This document shows, in pieces, positions 45,082 to 55,867 of a DNA stretch of 64,000 bases (position 1 is the first letter of the stretch; each line of letters starts with the position of its first letter). Origin of the DNA: Aeromonas taiwanensis (GTDB lineage Bacteria > Pseudomonadota > Gammaproteobacteria > Enterobacterales > Aeromonadaceae). The notes beneath the pieces were generated by a model that worked only from the letters and a program-made list of their open reading frames with translations, was not told the DNA's origin and did not search any database. The stretch is taken from the NCBI RefSeq assembly GCF_000820165.1, contig NZ_CDDD01000001.1:1-64000 (forward strand). The letters are read 5' to 3'. The position numbers and the translations under genes are program-made.

Positions 45082-45113
45082 CGACACCACCCCGCCGGGG
45101 CGGGGTGGTGTCG
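45082..45113. terminator. 15-bp stem between the LuxR gene and exeN
   Basis: CGACACCACCCCGCC, two bases and the exact complement. It lies between converging genes, right after the LuxR-type stop codon, and is the likely end of the exe operon. No T-tract follows. Confidence 0.7.
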
Positions 45114-45141
45114 ATGCATGCCAGATCAGACAGCAAGGCCG

Positions 45142-45900
45142 TCAGATGCGGCCCTGGTAGCGCAGCGGGAAGCGTCCCTGACCGTCGGGCTGGCCGAGGA
45201 AGGGCAGCCCCTGCTTCATCTGCTCCGGCAGCTCGGGCCCGGGTTTCAGGGTCCCCTGGAACAGGTACTGGCGATTGGCCTGCAGCTCCAGCTTGCCCAG
45301 CACCTGCACCGCCTCCGAGCCCTGCTTGATCTCGGCCACTAGCCGGGAGTCGAGGCAGGTCAGCTTGATTTCAGGATCCCCCAGCGCCAGCTTGCCCGCC
45401 GGGGTATGCGCCTCGGCGTCATACCAGTGAAGATCGCCATAGAGGTTGTCACACCAGGGATTGCCCTGGGCAAACTGGTCAATCTTGAGCTGCAGCTGGC
45501 CCGCAGCCATCAGGGGGAAGGGAGGTCTCATCGGCACCCGCTCCAGCACCCAGGGGGCCGGCGCATTCAGGGTGATGTCGCGACCGAAGGCCGCGCCGTT
45601 CCAGCCGACTACCCCCTGGCCATTGAGGCCGCCGCGCTCGCCAAAGCGCAGGGAGACTTCAGGGGCAAGGCGCAGCAGGGACCAACCATTGAGCTCCCAG
45701 CGCAGCTGGGTCAGCGACTCGCTGGCGTATTGCAGGCGGGCCACCTGGCCGCTCCAGAGGGTACCGCTCACTCCCTCCATCCTCACCAGGTTGGGGGGCA
45801 GCGGCAGGTGGCGCACCACCAGGCTGGCCGGCAGCTGGGCCAGCAGGAAAACCAGATAGGCCGCCAGAAACAGCACGGCAATCAGCACTCTTTGCTTCAT
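45142..45900 (-). CDS. exeN: Type II secretion system protein N
   Basis: Last gene of the exe operon; a 252-residue GspN. One N-terminal membrane helix (6-25) is followed by a periplasmic domain with the family pattern VSGTLWSGQVARL and RWELNGWSLL near residues 43-76. GspN is present in only some T2SS operons and its role is poorly defined; in several systems it is dispensable. It is separated from exeM by 88 bp holding a nested hairpin, the longest-structured junction in the 3' half of the operon. Confidence 0.9.
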   Translation of the reverse strand: MKQRVLIAVLFLAAYLVFLLAQLPASLVVRHLPLPPNLVRMEGVSGTLWSGQVARLQYASESLTQLRWELNGWSLLRLAPEVSLRFGERGGLNGQGVVGWNGAAFGRDITLNAPAPWVLERVPMRPPFPLMAAGQLQLKIDQFAQGNPWCDNLYGDLHWYDAEAHTPAGKLALGDPEIKLTCLDSRLVAEIKQGSEAVQVLGKLELQANRQYLFQGTLKPGPELPEQMKQGLPFLGQPDGQGRFPLRYQGRI

Positions 45901-45923
45901 AGAAAACGACTCGACTGCAAACG

Positions 45924-45978
45924 CCCGATCAGGTGCGAGGCGAAGGCCGGATGACCGGCGGCCAAGGCCCTGATCGGG
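45924..45978 (-). repeat. Nested hairpin between exeM and exeN
   Basis: The outer arms CCCGATCAGG (45924-45933) and CCTGATCGGG (45969-45978) are exact complements. An inner hairpin GCCGG-ATGA-CCGGC lies at 45946-45959. It has no T-tract. It could be a processing or attenuation structure that lowers exeN expression. Confidence 0.6.
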
Positions 45979-45988
45979 GCGGGTTGTT

Positions 45989-46480
45989 TCATTGGGGGCG
46001 ACTCAGCTGCAAACGTCTGACCTTGACCAGGCCGGGCGCCAGCCCCTCGCGGGCCACCTCGATGATCTGCACCTGCACCCCGTACTGATCGGAGAGGGTC
46101 GCAAGCCAGATCAAGAGGTCATCGAACGGCACAGTGTCTATCCAGACCTGCAGCTCCTGGCCCTGGGGCTGCAGCCGGGCAATCTTGATCTTCTGGTTGA
46201 AGGCGGTGCGGTTCACCACCCCGTCCAGGGTGCCGCTGGTATCGATCTGGCGACCCTGACCACCCTGCATCGCCAGCACCTCCTGCCCCTTCTCCTTGAG
46301 CCAGGCCAGGGTCTGCTGCTGATTGACCACCTGGCGCTCGCGCTCGGCGATGCGATTGCTGATGGGTTGCCAGATGGCCCAGTAACATATCCCGATCAAC
46401 AGGACGCTGCCCCCGACCGCGACCAGACGCTGCTCACGAGCACTGATGCTCCGCCACCAGCCTTGCAGTTTGTCCATCAT
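45989..46480 (-). CDS. exeM: Type II secretion system protein M
   Basis: A 163-residue bitopic inner-membrane protein of the T2SS platform. A short cytoplasmic N-terminus ([17 protein letters not shown]) leads into one membrane helix at about 22-40. A periplasmic ferredoxin-like domain follows. GspM pairs with GspL to couple the ATPase to the pseudopilus assembly. Its start overlaps the exeL stop by 4 bp (ATGA), with GGGGAGG upstream. Confidence 0.93.
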   Translation of the reverse strand: MMDKLQGWWRSISAREQRLVAVGGSVLLIGICYWAIWQPISNRIAERERQVVNQQQTLAWLKEKGQEVLAMQGGQGRQIDTSGTLDGVVNRTAFNQKIKIARLQPQGQELQVWIDTVPFDDLLIWLATLSDQYGVQVQIIEVAREGLAPGLVKVRRLQLSRPQ

Positions 46481-47661
46481 GACGACCTCCCCTTGAGCAC
46501 CAGCGCCCCTTCGACCTTGCCCTCGGTGCTGCGCACCTCACCCTGCTGCACCTCGAAGCGCTTGCCCGCCAGCTCGCGGAAACGCTCTATCTCGGTGAAC
46601 CCTGGGGCGGTCACCTGCAACCTGAGCTCGCCCCGGGCCGCGTCGAACCGCATCACCTCGGGCTTGAGGCCGGGCACTTCGGCAAACACGGGGGCCAGCT
46701 CGGTCAGCAACAGCAGGACGCCGTCCTGCGGGGCCTGCCCCAGGTTCTTGAGGTGCTGGGTCATCTGGCTGCGCACGTTGACGATGCGCGTCTCCCCCGG
46801 GAAGATCCGGGTGTAGACCTGCCGGATCTCCGCCTTGAGGGCCTTGTCCTGTTCCGCCAGCTGGTGCAGATGCACGCCGCGCTGGACCAGGGTCACCAGC
46901 AGCAGAATGCCCGCCAGCACGGCCACCTTGCGCCACTGCAACCAGTAGCGGGCGTATTCCGTCTGGGGACGATAGGGCCCCTGCAGCAGGTTGGCCTGGC
47001 TGGTGAGCGCGCCCTTGGCGAGCAGCAGCATGGGGAGCTCGGGATCCGCCCCCCGCCAGTTGCCCGCCGCCATGGCGGGGATGGGGGTATGGCTGTTGAG
47101 GATGACGGGCTCGGGCTGGGCCGCCAGCAGCATGGCCAGCAGGGACTCCTCCGCCACTATGCCCTGATGGGGCCCCTGGCGGACCAGCCACTCCTCCCCC
47201 AGTTGCAGGGCGGACCATCCCTCGGCGGCCAGCGGCAGCGCCAGCACGTCCGGGAGCAGTTGCAGGGTCTTGAGCCCCGCCTGCTGCAACCAGCCGAGCC
47301 AGGTCTGCATCTTCTCCTTGTCCACCGCCATCAGATCCACGTCGCGCCCCTGATGAGCGAGCACCACCAGGTGCAGCTCGTCCACGTCGGAGGCGATCTG
47401 CTCCTCCAGCAGATAGGGCAGCGCGGCCGCACTCTGGCGGCTGTATTTGCCCGGCAGGCTCACCCGCCGGAAGATCAGATCGCTGCCCGGCACCAGGGTC
47501 ACCACGGGGCGACCGCCTGCACGTGCCTGCAGCTCGCCGAGGGCATCGGCCGAGGCCAGGATGCCGGAGGCGATGATCTCCTGCTCCTGCGCCGACCACA
47601 CCAGCCAGTGCACCGGCTGCTGCGCATGGGTCCCCAGACGGATGACCAGACTCTCGCTCAC
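46477..47661 (-). CDS. exeL: Type II secretion system protein L
   Basis: A 394-residue GspL. A cytoplasmic actin-like domain (1-235) binds the N-terminus of the GspE ATPase. One membrane helix lies near 250-270 ([18 protein letters not shown]), then a periplasmic domain that pairs with GspM. The start is placed at GTG 47661, preceded at eight bases by AGGAG; the protein then begins with the family's SESLVIRLG. An in-frame extension upstream would overlap little homologous sequence. There are 115 bp to exeK. Confidence 0.92.
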   Translation of the reverse strand: MSESLVIRLGTHAQQPVHWLVWSAQEQEIIASGILASADALGELQARAGGRPVVTLVPGSDLIFRRVSLPGKYSRQSAAALPYLLEEQIASDVDELHLVVLAHQGRDVDLMAVDKEKMQTWLGWLQQAGLKTLQLLPDVLALPLAAEGWSALQLGEEWLVRQGPHQGIVAEESLLAMLLAAQPEPVILNSHTPIPAMAAGNWRGADPELPMLLLAKGALTSQANLLQGPYRPQTEYARYWLQWRKVAVLAGILLLVTLVQRGVHLHQLAEQDKALKAEIRQVYTRIFPGETRIVNVRSQMTQHLKNLGQAPQDGVLLLLTELAPVFAEVPGLKPEVMRFDAARGELRLQVTAPGFTEIERFRELAGKRFEVQQGEVRSTEGKVEGALVLKGRSS

Positions 47662-47776
47662 AAATAATTCTCCTGCCATGCCCGCCAGCATATCGTCGAT
47701 GGGCGGGGTCGCAGCCCTCGGCTGCAATCCGGATGAGGGGCGGTGCGGGCTGAACCCGGCCCCCGCCTTCTCCCTG

Positions 47777-48802
47777 TCATTCGGCACCGCCATTGAGGCG
47801 GCGCAACATCACCAGCTTGTTGTCCTTGCCACGCTGGAAGAAGGTCTCCAGTCTGGCCCGGGTATCCCCTACCTCCGCCAGCAGATGGGCCTCGAAGAAG
47901 CTGCTCTTGATATCCAGCGCGCCGTCGAGCCCGTTGACGGCTCCAGGCTGGACCGGCATCTGCTCCGTCATCTCCTGTTTGTTCTTCCACCCCTTGTTGG
48001 GGCGGCTGGTCAGCACCTGCCTGGCGTCGTCCAGCCCTATCTTGCCCAGGTAGAGGCCGACCAGCAGGGCCGCCTGCTCCGGCTTGATGGTGTTGATGTT
48101 CACCACCAGCTTGTCGTTGGGCAGGGCGCACACATAGGGGGCGAGCCGGGCGTAGAGCTCGCCGCTCATCCCGCGCACCGCCCTGAGCTCGTCCGTGCCC
48201 AGCAGCCACTGGTTGCCCACCAGGTAGGGAGGAGTGAGGCCCTCGTAGTAGGCATCCTCCGCGCCGTTGCTGGAGACCAGCTGGGTATCCTTGTCGGTCC
48301 AGTCACGGATGGCGTCGGTGAGCTGCACCGCCTCGTAGTCGTCCACCTCGAGCTCGGCGAGCAGGGCCCGGAACACCTTGAACTGGTAGGGCTGGGCCTC
48401 GAGATCGTCGCCGCTCTCCCCCTCCTTGAGCGCCACACTCAGGCTGTTGAGGTTGAAACAGGACTGCAGATCCCGCACCCGGCCGGACAGGGTGCCATCC
48501 TCCACCGGGAAGACGCCATCCTCCCGCGCCCAGTTCTGCCCCAGGCTCACCCGGTCGGGGTCATCCTTGAAGTCCTGGTTCAGCACCTTGATCACCAGGG
48601 CCTCCGCCGACATGGCGTACCACCAGGCCTGTTTACCCAGGGTGAGGTTGGCGGTGCGCCGCAATTCCAGTTGCAACCTGCCGCTCATGTTGCTGGCGAT
48701 GATCACCATGACCGACAGGATGAGCAGCACCACCAGCAGGGCCATGCCGCCCTGACGGCCCGATCCGGTGAGAGGCCGGCTCCGGCTGCGCTTAATTGCC
48801 AT
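47777..48802 (-). CDS. exeK: Type II secretion system minor pseudopilin K
   Basis: A 341-residue minor pseudopilin thought to cap the pseudopilus tip with GspI and GspJ. After a basic leader the prepilin cleavage site is GG/MALLV. Position +5 is Val instead of Glu, the normal exception for GspK. The large C-terminal globular part carries [13 protein letters not shown] and a calcium-site-like Asp-rich stretch. ATG 48802 is preferred, with AGGG upstream. It overlaps exeJ by 11 bp. Confidence 0.93.
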   Translation of the reverse strand: MAIKRSRSRPLTGSGRQGGMALLVVLLILSVMVIIASNMSGRLQLELRRTANLTLGKQAWWYAMSAEALVIKVLNQDFKDDPDRVSLGQNWAREDGVFPVEDGTLSGRVRDLQSCFNLNSLSVALKEGESGDDLEAQPYQFKVFRALLAELEVDDYEAVQLTDAIRDWTDKDTQLVSSNGAEDAYYEGLTPPYLVGNQWLLGTDELRAVRGMSGELYARLAPYVCALPNDKLVVNINTIKPEQAALLVGLYLGKIGLDDARQVLTSRPNKGWKNKQEMTEQMPVQPGAVNGLDGALDIKSSFFEAHLLAEVGDTRARLETFFQRGKDNKLVMLRRLNGGAE

Positions 48803-49490
48803 TTGCCGCCCTCTGGCCACCGGCTCCAATCAGAAACTGGCGACGTATGGTCCCGTAATCCTCCAGATCCAGCTCCACCGCCAGCCCGCTCGGCAACAGG
48901 TCGCGCTGGGTCCACGCCTCCTTCCACTGCTTGTCGTAGAAATAGAGTCGCAGGGCGGTCACTCCGGTCAGCACCGGCTGAATGCGCGGCTCGGTGCCGA
49001 TCGCGGGATCCGGGTAGAGATAGCTCAACCGCTCCAGTGTCTGCCCCTTGAGGCGCCACCCCACCCGCTGCAAGCCGGAGCGCGGCAGCATGCCGTCCGG
49101 GTTGAGCCAGCCGCCACGCATGAAGGCCATGCCCCAGTCGTCGCTCTGCTGGCCAAAGCGGGACGCCGCCAGCAGCACCTTGTTGTTTTCGCCGTCGATG
49201 CGGCCGCTGCGCGGCACCATCTGGGTGACATCCCGCTCCAGCAGGCTGAAGGCGAGCTGCAGTTCGGAGAGGCGTATCTCCTTCTTCTTGGCCACCTCGT
49301 CGCTGTTGAGCACCCCCTGAAGCACCTGATAGGCCCCCAGGCTGAGCGTGGCGAAGATGGCGATGGCCACCAGCATCTCCAGCAGGGTAAACCCCGCCTG
49401 ATGCTGGTTGCGGTGCCTGGGCAAAAGCGGATTCAGCGTCCTCGGCTGATGCCGGCTCCGGATCATGGAGACTCGTGGATGCAGGTTCAT
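48792..49490 (-). CDS. exeJ: Type II secretion system minor pseudopilin J
   Basis: A 232-residue GspJ pseudopilin. The prepilin peptidase site is [10 protein letters not shown] at residues 30-38, preceded by an unusually long, basic leader if the ATG at 49490 is used. That start overlaps the exeI stop as ATGA, which fits the operon's coupling pattern. ATG 49466 would shorten the leader to about 24 residues. It assembles with GspI and GspK at the pseudopilus tip. Confidence 0.92.
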   Translation of the reverse strand: MNLHPRVSMIRSRHQPRTLNPLLPRHRNQHQAGFTLLEMLVAIAIFATLSLGAYQVLQGVLNSDEVAKKKEIRLSELQLAFSLLERDVTQMVPRSGRIDGENNKVLLAASRFGQQSDDWGMAFMRGGWLNPDGMLPRSGLQRVGWRLKGQTLERLSYLYPDPAIGTEPRIQPVLTGVTALRLYFYDKQWKEAWTQRDLLPSGLAVELDLEDYGTIRRQFLIGAGGQRAANGN

Positions 49491-49909
49491 CGGCTGAGAT
49501 AGGTCCGGATCATGGCCACCGGGCTCTCGGCCTTGGGGGCGGTGCGCACCTCCATGTCCAGCGCCCTGAAGTTGCTGTCGGCGGTGGCGACGCCGCGATA
49601 GCGCCAGTACCAGGTCTGCCCGGCCATCTCTTCATCCCCTTCCACCCAGCTGTCTCCCGGCCACTTGGCCTCGAGCTTCTGCTGCACCAGCTGGTTTTCC
49701 ACCACCCAGGTCGCCAGCGTCTTCTGCTCCAGATAGTTGAGGCCGGAGAGGTGCTCGCTGGCGGTCTTCATCACCGCCAGGCCCGCGATGGCGAACACCG
49801 CCAGGGCCACCATGACCTCCAGCAGCGTCATGCCCCGCGCCTTGGCAGGCCCGCCGGCCAAGCGGGTGACACTTCCCTGCCCGGCCCCTGATCCCCTGGT
49901 GCCCGTCAC
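49487..49909 (-). CDS. exeI: Type II secretion system minor pseudopilin I
   Basis: A 140-residue GspI pseudopilin with cleavage site [17 protein letters not shown] and Glu at +5. It nucleates the tip complex with GspJ and GspK. The start is a GTG overlapping the exeH stop (GTGA). The first Met is the cleavage-site residue itself and cannot be the start. The leader of 26 residues is long for the family, but no better start is visible. Confidence 0.9.
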   Translation of the reverse strand: MTGTRGSGAGQGSVTRLAGGPAKARGMTLLEVMVALAVFAIAGLAVMKTASEHLSGLNYLEQKTLATWVVENQLVQQKLEAKWPGDSWVEGDEEMAGQTWYWRYRGVATADSNFRALDMEVRTAPKAESPVAMIRTYLSR

Positions 49910-50457
49910 TCTTCTTCCTCTTCGTCTTCTTGCAGGGATAGGCGACCGAATTCATCCCCCCTGACGGTACGCAGATACTGCTGATCCTCGTCCTGCTGGC
50001 GCAGGGTCAACACGAAGGGGGACTGCTCGCCCCCCGGGAAGATGAGGATCTGGGGCGTGCGCTCCTCCTCGTCCCGGGTCTGCTCACGCCGCTCGTCCGA
50101 CTCCATATTCCAGCCAAAGCCCTCCAGCTCCACGGCCAGGGTCATGGCCTCCGGCAGGGTCACCGGCCCCAGCAGCTTGTCGCCGGTCAGGGCCTGCCAT
50201 TTTCTGTCTTTGGCCGAGCGGGACATAAACTGCCAGCCGTTGTCCTCGATCCTGAGCCCCAGCAGCCGGCCATCCATCACCGAATACTCCTGGGCCTGTT
50301 GCAGGGTCGCCATGAAGCGGCGCGCCTGCTTGTCGAGTTCCCTGTCTCCCCTGGCCCCCCCCATGCTGAGGGTGACGGCGGTGGCCACCAGCCCCATCAG
50401 CATGGCGACCAGCAACACCTCCAGCAGGGTAAAGCCCGACTGGCGACAACGGCTCAC
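49906..50457 (-). CDS. exeH: Type II secretion system minor pseudopilin H
   Basis: A 183-residue GspH pseudopilin that links the tip complex to the major pilin. The cleavage site is QSG/FTLLEVLLVAMLMG with a six- to eight-residue leader. It starts at GTG 50457 with a GGGG tract upstream. The C-terminus ends in an acidic run (QEDEEEEE), which overlaps the exeI start. It lies 85 bp after exeG. Confidence 0.92.
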   Translation of the reverse strand: MSRCRQSGFTLLEVLLVAMLMGLVATAVTLSMGGARGDRELDKQARRFMATLQQAQEYSVMDGRLLGLRIEDNGWQFMSRSAKDRKWQALTGDKLLGPVTLPEAMTLAVELEGFGWNMESDERREQTRDEEERTPQILIFPGGEQSPFVLTLRQQDEDQQYLRTVRGDEFGRLSLQEDEEEEE

Positions 50458-50542
50458 AGTTCGAGCCCCATCGGCACGGCGGGGATCAACAGCGCCGCCC
50501 TCATGCAGGCAGCATCCTCGGGGCGAGACGGCCAGAGATCAC

Positions 50543-50974
50543 TTATTGAAAGTCCTTCAGGTTCCAGTTGCCGATGTCGTCATCGGTCCCGGCTTCGCCG
50601 TCCATCCCCGAGCTGAAGATGTCGATCTTGCCAAACTGGCCCGGGCTCAGCAGCTGATAGGGGTTGCCCCAGGGATCCTGCGGCAGACGCTTGATGTAGC
50701 CCCCTTCACGGTAGCTGCGCGGCTCCGGGGATGCGGTCGGCTTGTTGACCAGGGCGTCCAGACCCTGCTCCGTGGTCGGATAGCGGTTGTTGTCCAGCTT
50801 GTACATGTCCAGGGCATTTTCCAGCGCCACTATGTCGGAGACGGCCTTCTGCTGATCCGCCTTCTCCTTGTTGCCCATCAGGTTGGGCACCACCAGACTG
50901 GCCAGGATCCCGAGGATCACGATGACCACCATGACTTCCAGCAGGGTGAAACCGGCTTGACGACGCTTCTGCAT
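50543..50974 (-). CDS. exeG: Type II secretion system major pseudopilin G
   Basis: A 143-residue major pseudopilin. The cleavage site is [20 protein letters not shown], with the GspG block YKLDNNRYPTTEQGLDALV and the calcium-binding C-terminal loop FSSGMDGEAGTDDDIGNW. It polymerises into the piston-like pseudopilus. AGGGAG lies eight bases before ATG 50974. A 96-bp gap from exeF contains a GC-rich dyad, which may adjust the higher pilin expression usually needed. Confidence 0.96.
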   Translation of the reverse strand: MQKRRQAGFTLLEVMVVIVILGILASLVVPNLMGNKEKADQQKAVSDIVALENALDMYKLDNNRYPTTEQGLDALVNKPTASPEPRSYREGGYIKRLPQDPWGNPYQLLSPGQFGKIDIFSSGMDGEAGTDDDIGNWNLKDFQ

Positions 50975-51070
50975 TACTATGACTCCCTAACGAAATGAGA
51001 TGGCGCAGGCCATCAGAAAGTGATCTGTGGGCCGACGGGCCGCCGGGCGGCACCATCGAACACCGGAAAC

Positions 51071-52291
51071 TTACAAATTCACCATGTTGTTGAGCTCCAG
51101 GATCGGCTGCAGGATCGACATCACGATAAACAGCACGACCCCGGCCATGGAGACCACCAGCATGGGTTCAAACACCCCGAGGGCGATGTTGACCTGGGTC
51201 TCGAACTCCCTGTCCTGGTTGTCCGCCGCCCGCTCCAGCATGCTGTCGAGCTCGCCGCTCTGCTCGCCGGAGGCGATCATGTGCAGCATCATGGGCGGGA
51301 AAATTTTGGTTTCGTCCAGCGCCTTGCGCAGACTGGTTCCCTCGCGCACCCGCTCGGTAGCCTCCCCGATGCGCAGGCGGGCGAAGTCGTTGGAGAGCAC
51401 CTCCCCCGAGATCCGCATCCCCTCCAGCAGGGGCACGGCGCTGGCGTTGAGGATGCTCAGGGTACGGGCGAAGCGGGCGGTGTTGAGCCCCCGGCTGACC
51501 CGGCCGATGACCGGCAGGCGCAAGATGACCTGATGCCAGTGACGGCGACGCTTGTCGTCGGTCAGCCACCAGCGCCACACCAGGCCACCGATGGCGAGCA
51601 GCAGCAGGAACCAGAGGCCGTAGTGCTGCAGCAGCTCGCTCGTCCCGATGAGGAAGCGGGTGGTCCCCGGCAGCTGCTGGCCCATGTGTTCGAACTGGGC
51701 CACCACCTTGGGCACCACGGCTGTCAGCAGTATGGAGATGACGCCGACGGCCACCAGGGTGAGGACGATGGGATAGATCATCGCCTGCAGCAACTTGGTG
51801 CGCATGTGCTGGCGCTGTTCGGTGTAGTCGGCCAGGCGGTTCAGCACCTTCTCCAGGTGGCCCGACTTTTCGCCGGCCGCCACCATGGAGCGGAACAGCT
51901 GGTCGAACACGTGGGGGAAGGCCCCGAGCGAATCGGCCAATGAATAGCCCTCCACCACCTTGCTGCGTACCGTGGCCACCAGGCTGCGCAGGTGAGCCTT
52001 CTCGCACTGCTCGGCGACGGCCTTGAGCGCCTCTTCGATGGTGAGACCGGCCCCTACCAGGGTCGCCAGCTGACGGGTGATGAGGGCCAGTTCCGCCGTG
52101 CTGGCACCGCGACGAAACAGCACGAAGCGGTTCGCCTCCCGCTTCGCCTTCTCGGTGGTCTCGTTCACCTCGAGAGGAGTGAGTCCCTGCTCGCGCAGCA
52201 GCTGGCGTACCTGGCGAGCGGAATCGCCCTCCATCACCCCGGATTTCTGTCTGCCCCTGGGATCGAGCGCCTTGTATTCGAACGCCGCCAT
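51071..52291 (-). CDS. exeF: Type II secretion system inner-membrane protein F
   Basis: A 406-residue polytopic platform protein with the duplicated GspF/PilC fold: two cytoplasmic helical domains and three membrane segments (about 170-190, 223-243, 377-397). The signatures FARTLSILNASAVPLLEGM and RQLATLVGAGLTIEEAL are visible. It starts two bases after the exeE stop, so it is coupled to exeE. It contacts the GspE ATPase and GspL. Confidence 0.96.
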   Translation of the reverse strand: MAAFEYKALDPRGRQKSGVMEGDSARQVRQLLREQGLTPLEVNETTEKAKREANRFVLFRRGASTAELALITRQLATLVGAGLTIEEALKAVAEQCEKAHLRSLVATVRSKVVEGYSLADSLGAFPHVFDQLFRSMVAAGEKSGHLEKVLNRLADYTEQRQHMRTKLLQAMIYPIVLTLVAVGVISILLTAVVPKVVAQFEHMGQQLPGTTRFLIGTSELLQHYGLWFLLLLAIGGLVWRWWLTDDKRRRHWHQVILRLPVIGRVSRGLNTARFARTLSILNASAVPLLEGMRISGEVLSNDFARLRIGEATERVREGTSLRKALDETKIFPPMMLHMIASGEQSGELDSMLERAADNQDREFETQVNIALGVFEPMLVVSMAGVVLFIVMSILQPILELNNMVNL

Positions 52292-52292
52292 C

Positions 52293-53798
52293 TCAATCTT
52301 CCCGGGTCACGCGCAGCACCTCTTCGAGGCTGGTCTGCCCCTGGAGGACCTTGTCGATGCCGTCACGGCGGATGCTGGGGGTATGGCCCCGGATCAACCG
52401 CTCGATGGCCAGCTCGCCGCTGGCACTGTGGATCGCCTCGCGTACCGCCTCGTCCACCACCACCAGTTCGTGGATGCCGGTCCGGCCGCGGTAGCCGGTG
52501 TAGTTGCATTGCTCGCATCCCACAGGACGCCAGATCTGCTGATCCGGCGCGAGTTCGATGCCCATGGCGAGGCGCTCCTGCTCGGTGACGGGGTGCGAGG
52601 TGCGGCAATCCGGACAGAGGGTGCGCACCAGACGCTGTGCCAGCACCGCCAGGAGCGACGAGGAGAGCAGGAAGGGCTCGATACCCATGTCCCGCATCCG
52701 GGTGATGGCGCCGATGGCGGTGTTGGTGTGCAGGGTCGACATCACCAGGTGACCGGTGAGGGACGCCTGCACCGCGATCTGGGCGGTCTCGAGGTCGCGG
52801 ATCTCCCCCACCATCACCACGTCCGGATCCTGACGCAGGATGGCGCGCAGGCCGCGGGCAAAGGTCATGTCCACCTTGCTGTTGACCTGGGTCTGGCCCA
52901 CCCCTTCGAGGTCATACTCGATGGGGTCTTCCACCGTGAGGATGTTGCGATCCCGCGAATTGATCTCGGACAGTGCCGCATAGAGGGTGGTGGACTTGCC
53001 CGAACCGGTCGGGCCCGTCACCAGAATGATGCCATGGGGCTTGCGGATGAGATCGCTGATGATGTTGCGATTGGCGAGCGTCATGCCGAGCTGCTTGAGC
53101 TCGAGGCGCACGTTGTTCTTGTCCAAGAGACGCAGCACCACCCGCTCGCCGTAGCTGGACGGCATGGTGGAGACGCGCACGTCGACGGCGCGGCCGCCGA
53201 TGCGCAATGAGATGCGGCCATCCTGGGGCACCCGCTTCTCGGCGATGTCCATGCGCGACATCACCTTGATGCGCGACACCAGGAGCGACGCCAGCTTGCG
53301 ATGGGGGCGCAGGATCTCCCGCAGCACCCCATCGATGCGAAAACGAATGACCAGGGCCCGCTCGAAGGTTTCGATGTGGATGTCGGACGCCTCCTCTTTA
53401 ATCGCCTCGCTCAGCATGGCGTTGATGAGGCGGATGATGGGGGCGTCGTCGTCGGCGTCCAGCAGATCCTCGCTCTGGGGCAGCTCCTCGGCCAGGGCGA
53501 AGAAGTCCATCTCGTTGCCGAGATCCTCCATCAGCTGGCGCGCCTCGGAGGAGTCGCGCTGGTAGTGGGCCATCAGCAGTGTCTCGAACTCGTCGTTGCC
53601 AAACTGTTCCACCGCGAAGGCGCAGCCCGCCACCCGCCGCACTTCCAGCAGGGTCTGCGGGGTCACCCCCTGGCGACAGAGCAGCACGGGGGCTCCCTGG
53701 CGCTCGGTCAGGATGGCACCGAAATTGCGGGCGAAGGCGAACGGCAGTTCCGGCAAAGCGGCCGGCAGCTCGCTGCCATCGAGCTGATACGCGGCCAT
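52293..53798 (-). CDS. exeE: Type II secretion system ATPase E
   Basis: A 501-residue hexameric secretion ATPase. The N-terminal domain binds GspL. Walker A is GPTGSGKST near residue 261, the Asp box and Walker B lie in [17 protein letters not shown] near 315, and the His box contains [11 protein letters not shown]. The C-terminal zinc motif has four cysteines (CPDC and CEQC about 30 residues apart). Start and exeD stop share a base (TGATG). Confidence 0.97.
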   Translation of the reverse strand: MAAYQLDGSELPAALPELPFAFARNFGAILTERQGAPVLLCRQGVTPQTLLEVRRVAGCAFAVEQFGNDEFETLLMAHYQRDSSEARQLMEDLGNEMDFFALAEELPQSEDLLDADDDAPIIRLINAMLSEAIKEEASDIHIETFERALVIRFRIDGVLREILRPHRKLASLLVSRIKVMSRMDIAEKRVPQDGRISLRIGGRAVDVRVSTMPSSYGERVVLRLLDKNNVRLELKQLGMTLANRNIISDLIRKPHGIILVTGPTGSGKSTTLYAALSEINSRDRNILTVEDPIEYDLEGVGQTQVNSKVDMTFARGLRAILRQDPDVVMVGEIRDLETAQIAVQASLTGHLVMSTLHTNTAIGAITRMRDMGIEPFLLSSSLLAVLAQRLVRTLCPDCRTSHPVTEQERLAMGIELAPDQQIWRPVGCEQCNYTGYRGRTGIHELVVVDEAVREAIHSASGELAIERLIRGHTPSIRRDGIDKVLQGQTSLEEVLRVTRED

Positions 53799-55846
53799 CA
53801 GGGCTTGCTCTGCACGAAGGGCTGTTGCACCTGGGTGCGGACACCGGTGGCGGTGGCCTGCTGCTGGGCCTTCATCCGCTCGATCTGCTGCTGCACCTCG
53901 GGGGACATCATCACGTCCTGGCCGTAGGCGGGCAGCACCTGGCGGGGGGGCGAGGTGGCATAGCCCTCATCCGCGGCCCGGTTCAGCTGCTCGGCCCTGA
54001 ACAGGGTGTACTTGTTGCTGGAGACCCCGGTGTAGACGTTGGCGTCACGCAGTATGGTCGGCCGGATGAACACCATGAGGTTGCGCTTGGAAGTGGTGTT
54101 GGACGTCGAGCGGAACAGATAGCCCAGTACAGGGATGTCGCCGAGCAAGGGAACCTTGGAGACCTGCTCCTTGGTCTGCTCGTCCATCAGACCGCCCAGC
54201 ACCACGGTCTCGCCGCTCTTCACCAGCACGGCGTTCTTCACGGTGCGGGTGTCGAAGGTCGGGCCCAGGTTCGCGGTCCCGGTCGCCTGGGTCTGTGCCA
54301 CGCTGGAGACCTCCTGCTCGATGTTGAGCAGCACCGAGTCTCCCTCGTTGATCTGGGGCGTCACCACCAGCTTGGTCCCCACCGTCTTGCGCTCTATGGT
54401 GTTGAACACCTGATCGCTGGTGGTGGAACTCTGGGAGCCGCTCTGCACCGGCACTTCCTGGCCGACGTTGAAGGAGGCTTCCTTGTTGTCCATGGTGACG
54501 ATGCTCGGGGTCGAGAGGATGTCGTTCTTGGTGTTGGTGGAGAGCGCCGTCACCAGAGCGGCCCAGTCTCCCTTGTAGAAGCCCGCCGCCATGCCGCTGA
54601 AATCGCTGAGCAGGCTCTCCAGCCCGTCGGTGTTGCCGTTGTCGTCGTAATCCTTGCCCGCGATGATGGCGGGACCGATGGGAAGGCCGGTGTTGGTAAA
54701 CTGGGTGCCACCACCGTTGGCGTTGGCCCACTGCACCCCGAGGTTCAGGCCATCACCATCCGACACCTCGACGATGATCGCCTCCACCAGCACCTGGGCA
54801 CGGCGAATGTCGAGCTTGGCGATGACCTGCTCCAGTTCGGCCATGACGTCCGGCTGGGCGGTGATCACCAGGGCATTGGTGGTCTCGTCCGCAGAGATGG
54901 CGAGCTGGCCACCGCCTATGCTGGCACCACCGCCAGCGGCTGCGCCCCCTCCCTTCTTGTCCGCTTCTATGCTGGAGCTGACCCCCTTGAGCACGTCCAC
55001 CAGATCCTTGGCCTTGCCGTATTTCAGGTAGAAGACCCGGGTGTTGCCCTGGCTCTGCAGATCCCGGTCGAGCTGGCGCACCATCTGGATGATGCGGGCA
55101 CGGGCCTTGGGCTCACCGCTGATCACCACGGAGTTGGTGCGCTCGTCCGCCACCACCTTGGGGGAGAGCAGCAGGGAAGCGTTGGCTCCCTGGTTGCTGC
55201 CATCCTTATTGAGGTTGGTCACCAGCCGCACCATCTCGCCTGCGGAGGCGTACTTCAGCTTGATGACGTCCATATCCTGATCGCCCGCCTTGTCCACCCG
55301 GCGCACCACTTCCACCAGGCGATTCACCACGGCGGCACGGCCGGTGATCAGCAGCACGTTGGAAGGCTCGTAATGGACCACGTTGCCGCCACCGGCGTTG
55401 TCGTTGAGCTGGCGCAGCAAAGGGGCCAGCTCACGCACCGAGACGTTGCGCACCGGGACCACCCGGGTCACCATCTCGTCCCCCACGCCGGGGTTGCGAT
55501 CGTCCACCACGGGGATGGCCGAGGTCTTGGCATCCTTGGAACGCACCACCTTGAGCACGCCGTTGTTCATGGGCACCACGGCGAAGCCGTAGACGTCGAG
55601 CACGCTCAGGAAGAACTGGTAGTACTGCTCCTCATTGAGCAGGTCGTAGCTGCGCACGTTGATCTTGCCGCGCACCGAGGGCTCGATGATGATGGTCTTG
55701 TTGAGGTTCTTGCCGACCGTGTTGATGAACTCCTCGATGTCGGCATTCTTGAAACTCGCGGAATACTCGGTGGCCCAGGCAGAACCTGCCATCATCAAGG
55801 CCGCGGCCATGGTGGCAAGACCCCAGCTCTTCCCTTTATTTATCAT
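53798..55846 (-). CDS. exeD: Type II secretion system secretin D
   Basis: A 682-residue outer-membrane secretin. Signal peptide 1-25 (ends GSAWA), then N0 ([20 protein letters not shown]), N1-N3 ring-forming domains with a Gly/Ala-rich insert in N3 near residues 298-315. The secretin barrel runs from about 340, with [16 protein letters not shown] as the conserved gate/barrel signature. The C-terminal tail may form the S-domain. In Aeromonas its assembly is known to depend on ExeA and ExeB, whose genes are not in this window. It lies 21 bp after exeC. Confidence 0.97.
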   Translation of the reverse strand: MINKGKSWGLATMAAALMMAGSAWATEYSASFKNADIEEFINTVGKNLNKTIIIEPSVRGKINVRSYDLLNEEQYYQFFLSVLDVYGFAVVPMNNGVLKVVRSKDAKTSAIPVVDDRNPGVGDEMVTRVVPVRNVSVRELAPLLRQLNDNAGGGNVVHYEPSNVLLITGRAAVVNRLVEVVRRVDKAGDQDMDVIKLKYASAGEMVRLVTNLNKDGSNQGANASLLLSPKVVADERTNSVVISGEPKARARIIQMVRQLDRDLQSQGNTRVFYLKYGKAKDLVDVLKGVSSSIEADKKGGGAAAGGGASIGGGQLAISADETTNALVITAQPDVMAELEQVIAKLDIRRAQVLVEAIIVEVSDGDGLNLGVQWANANGGGTQFTNTGLPIGPAIIAGKDYDDNGNTDGLESLLSDFSGMAAGFYKGDWAALVTALSTNTKNDILSTPSIVTMDNKEASFNVGQEVPVQSGSQSSTTSDQVFNTIERKTVGTKLVVTPQINEGDSVLLNIEQEVSSVAQTQATGTANLGPTFDTRTVKNAVLVKSGETVVLGGLMDEQTKEQVSKVPLLGDIPVLGYLFRSTSNTTSKRNLMVFIRPTILRDANVYTGVSSNKYTLFRAEQLNRAADEGYATSPPRQVLPAYGQDVMMSPEVQQQIERMKAQQQATATGVRTQVQQPFVQSKP

Positions 55847-55867
55847 TCTTGGTGTTACTCCGATTCA

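Noticed and set aside
47662-47793. N-terminal extension of exeL up to an ATG overlapping the exeK region.
   Set aside because: The GTG at 47661 has AGGAG at proper distance and starts the family-conserved sequence; the extension is Pro/Arg-rich and non-homologous.
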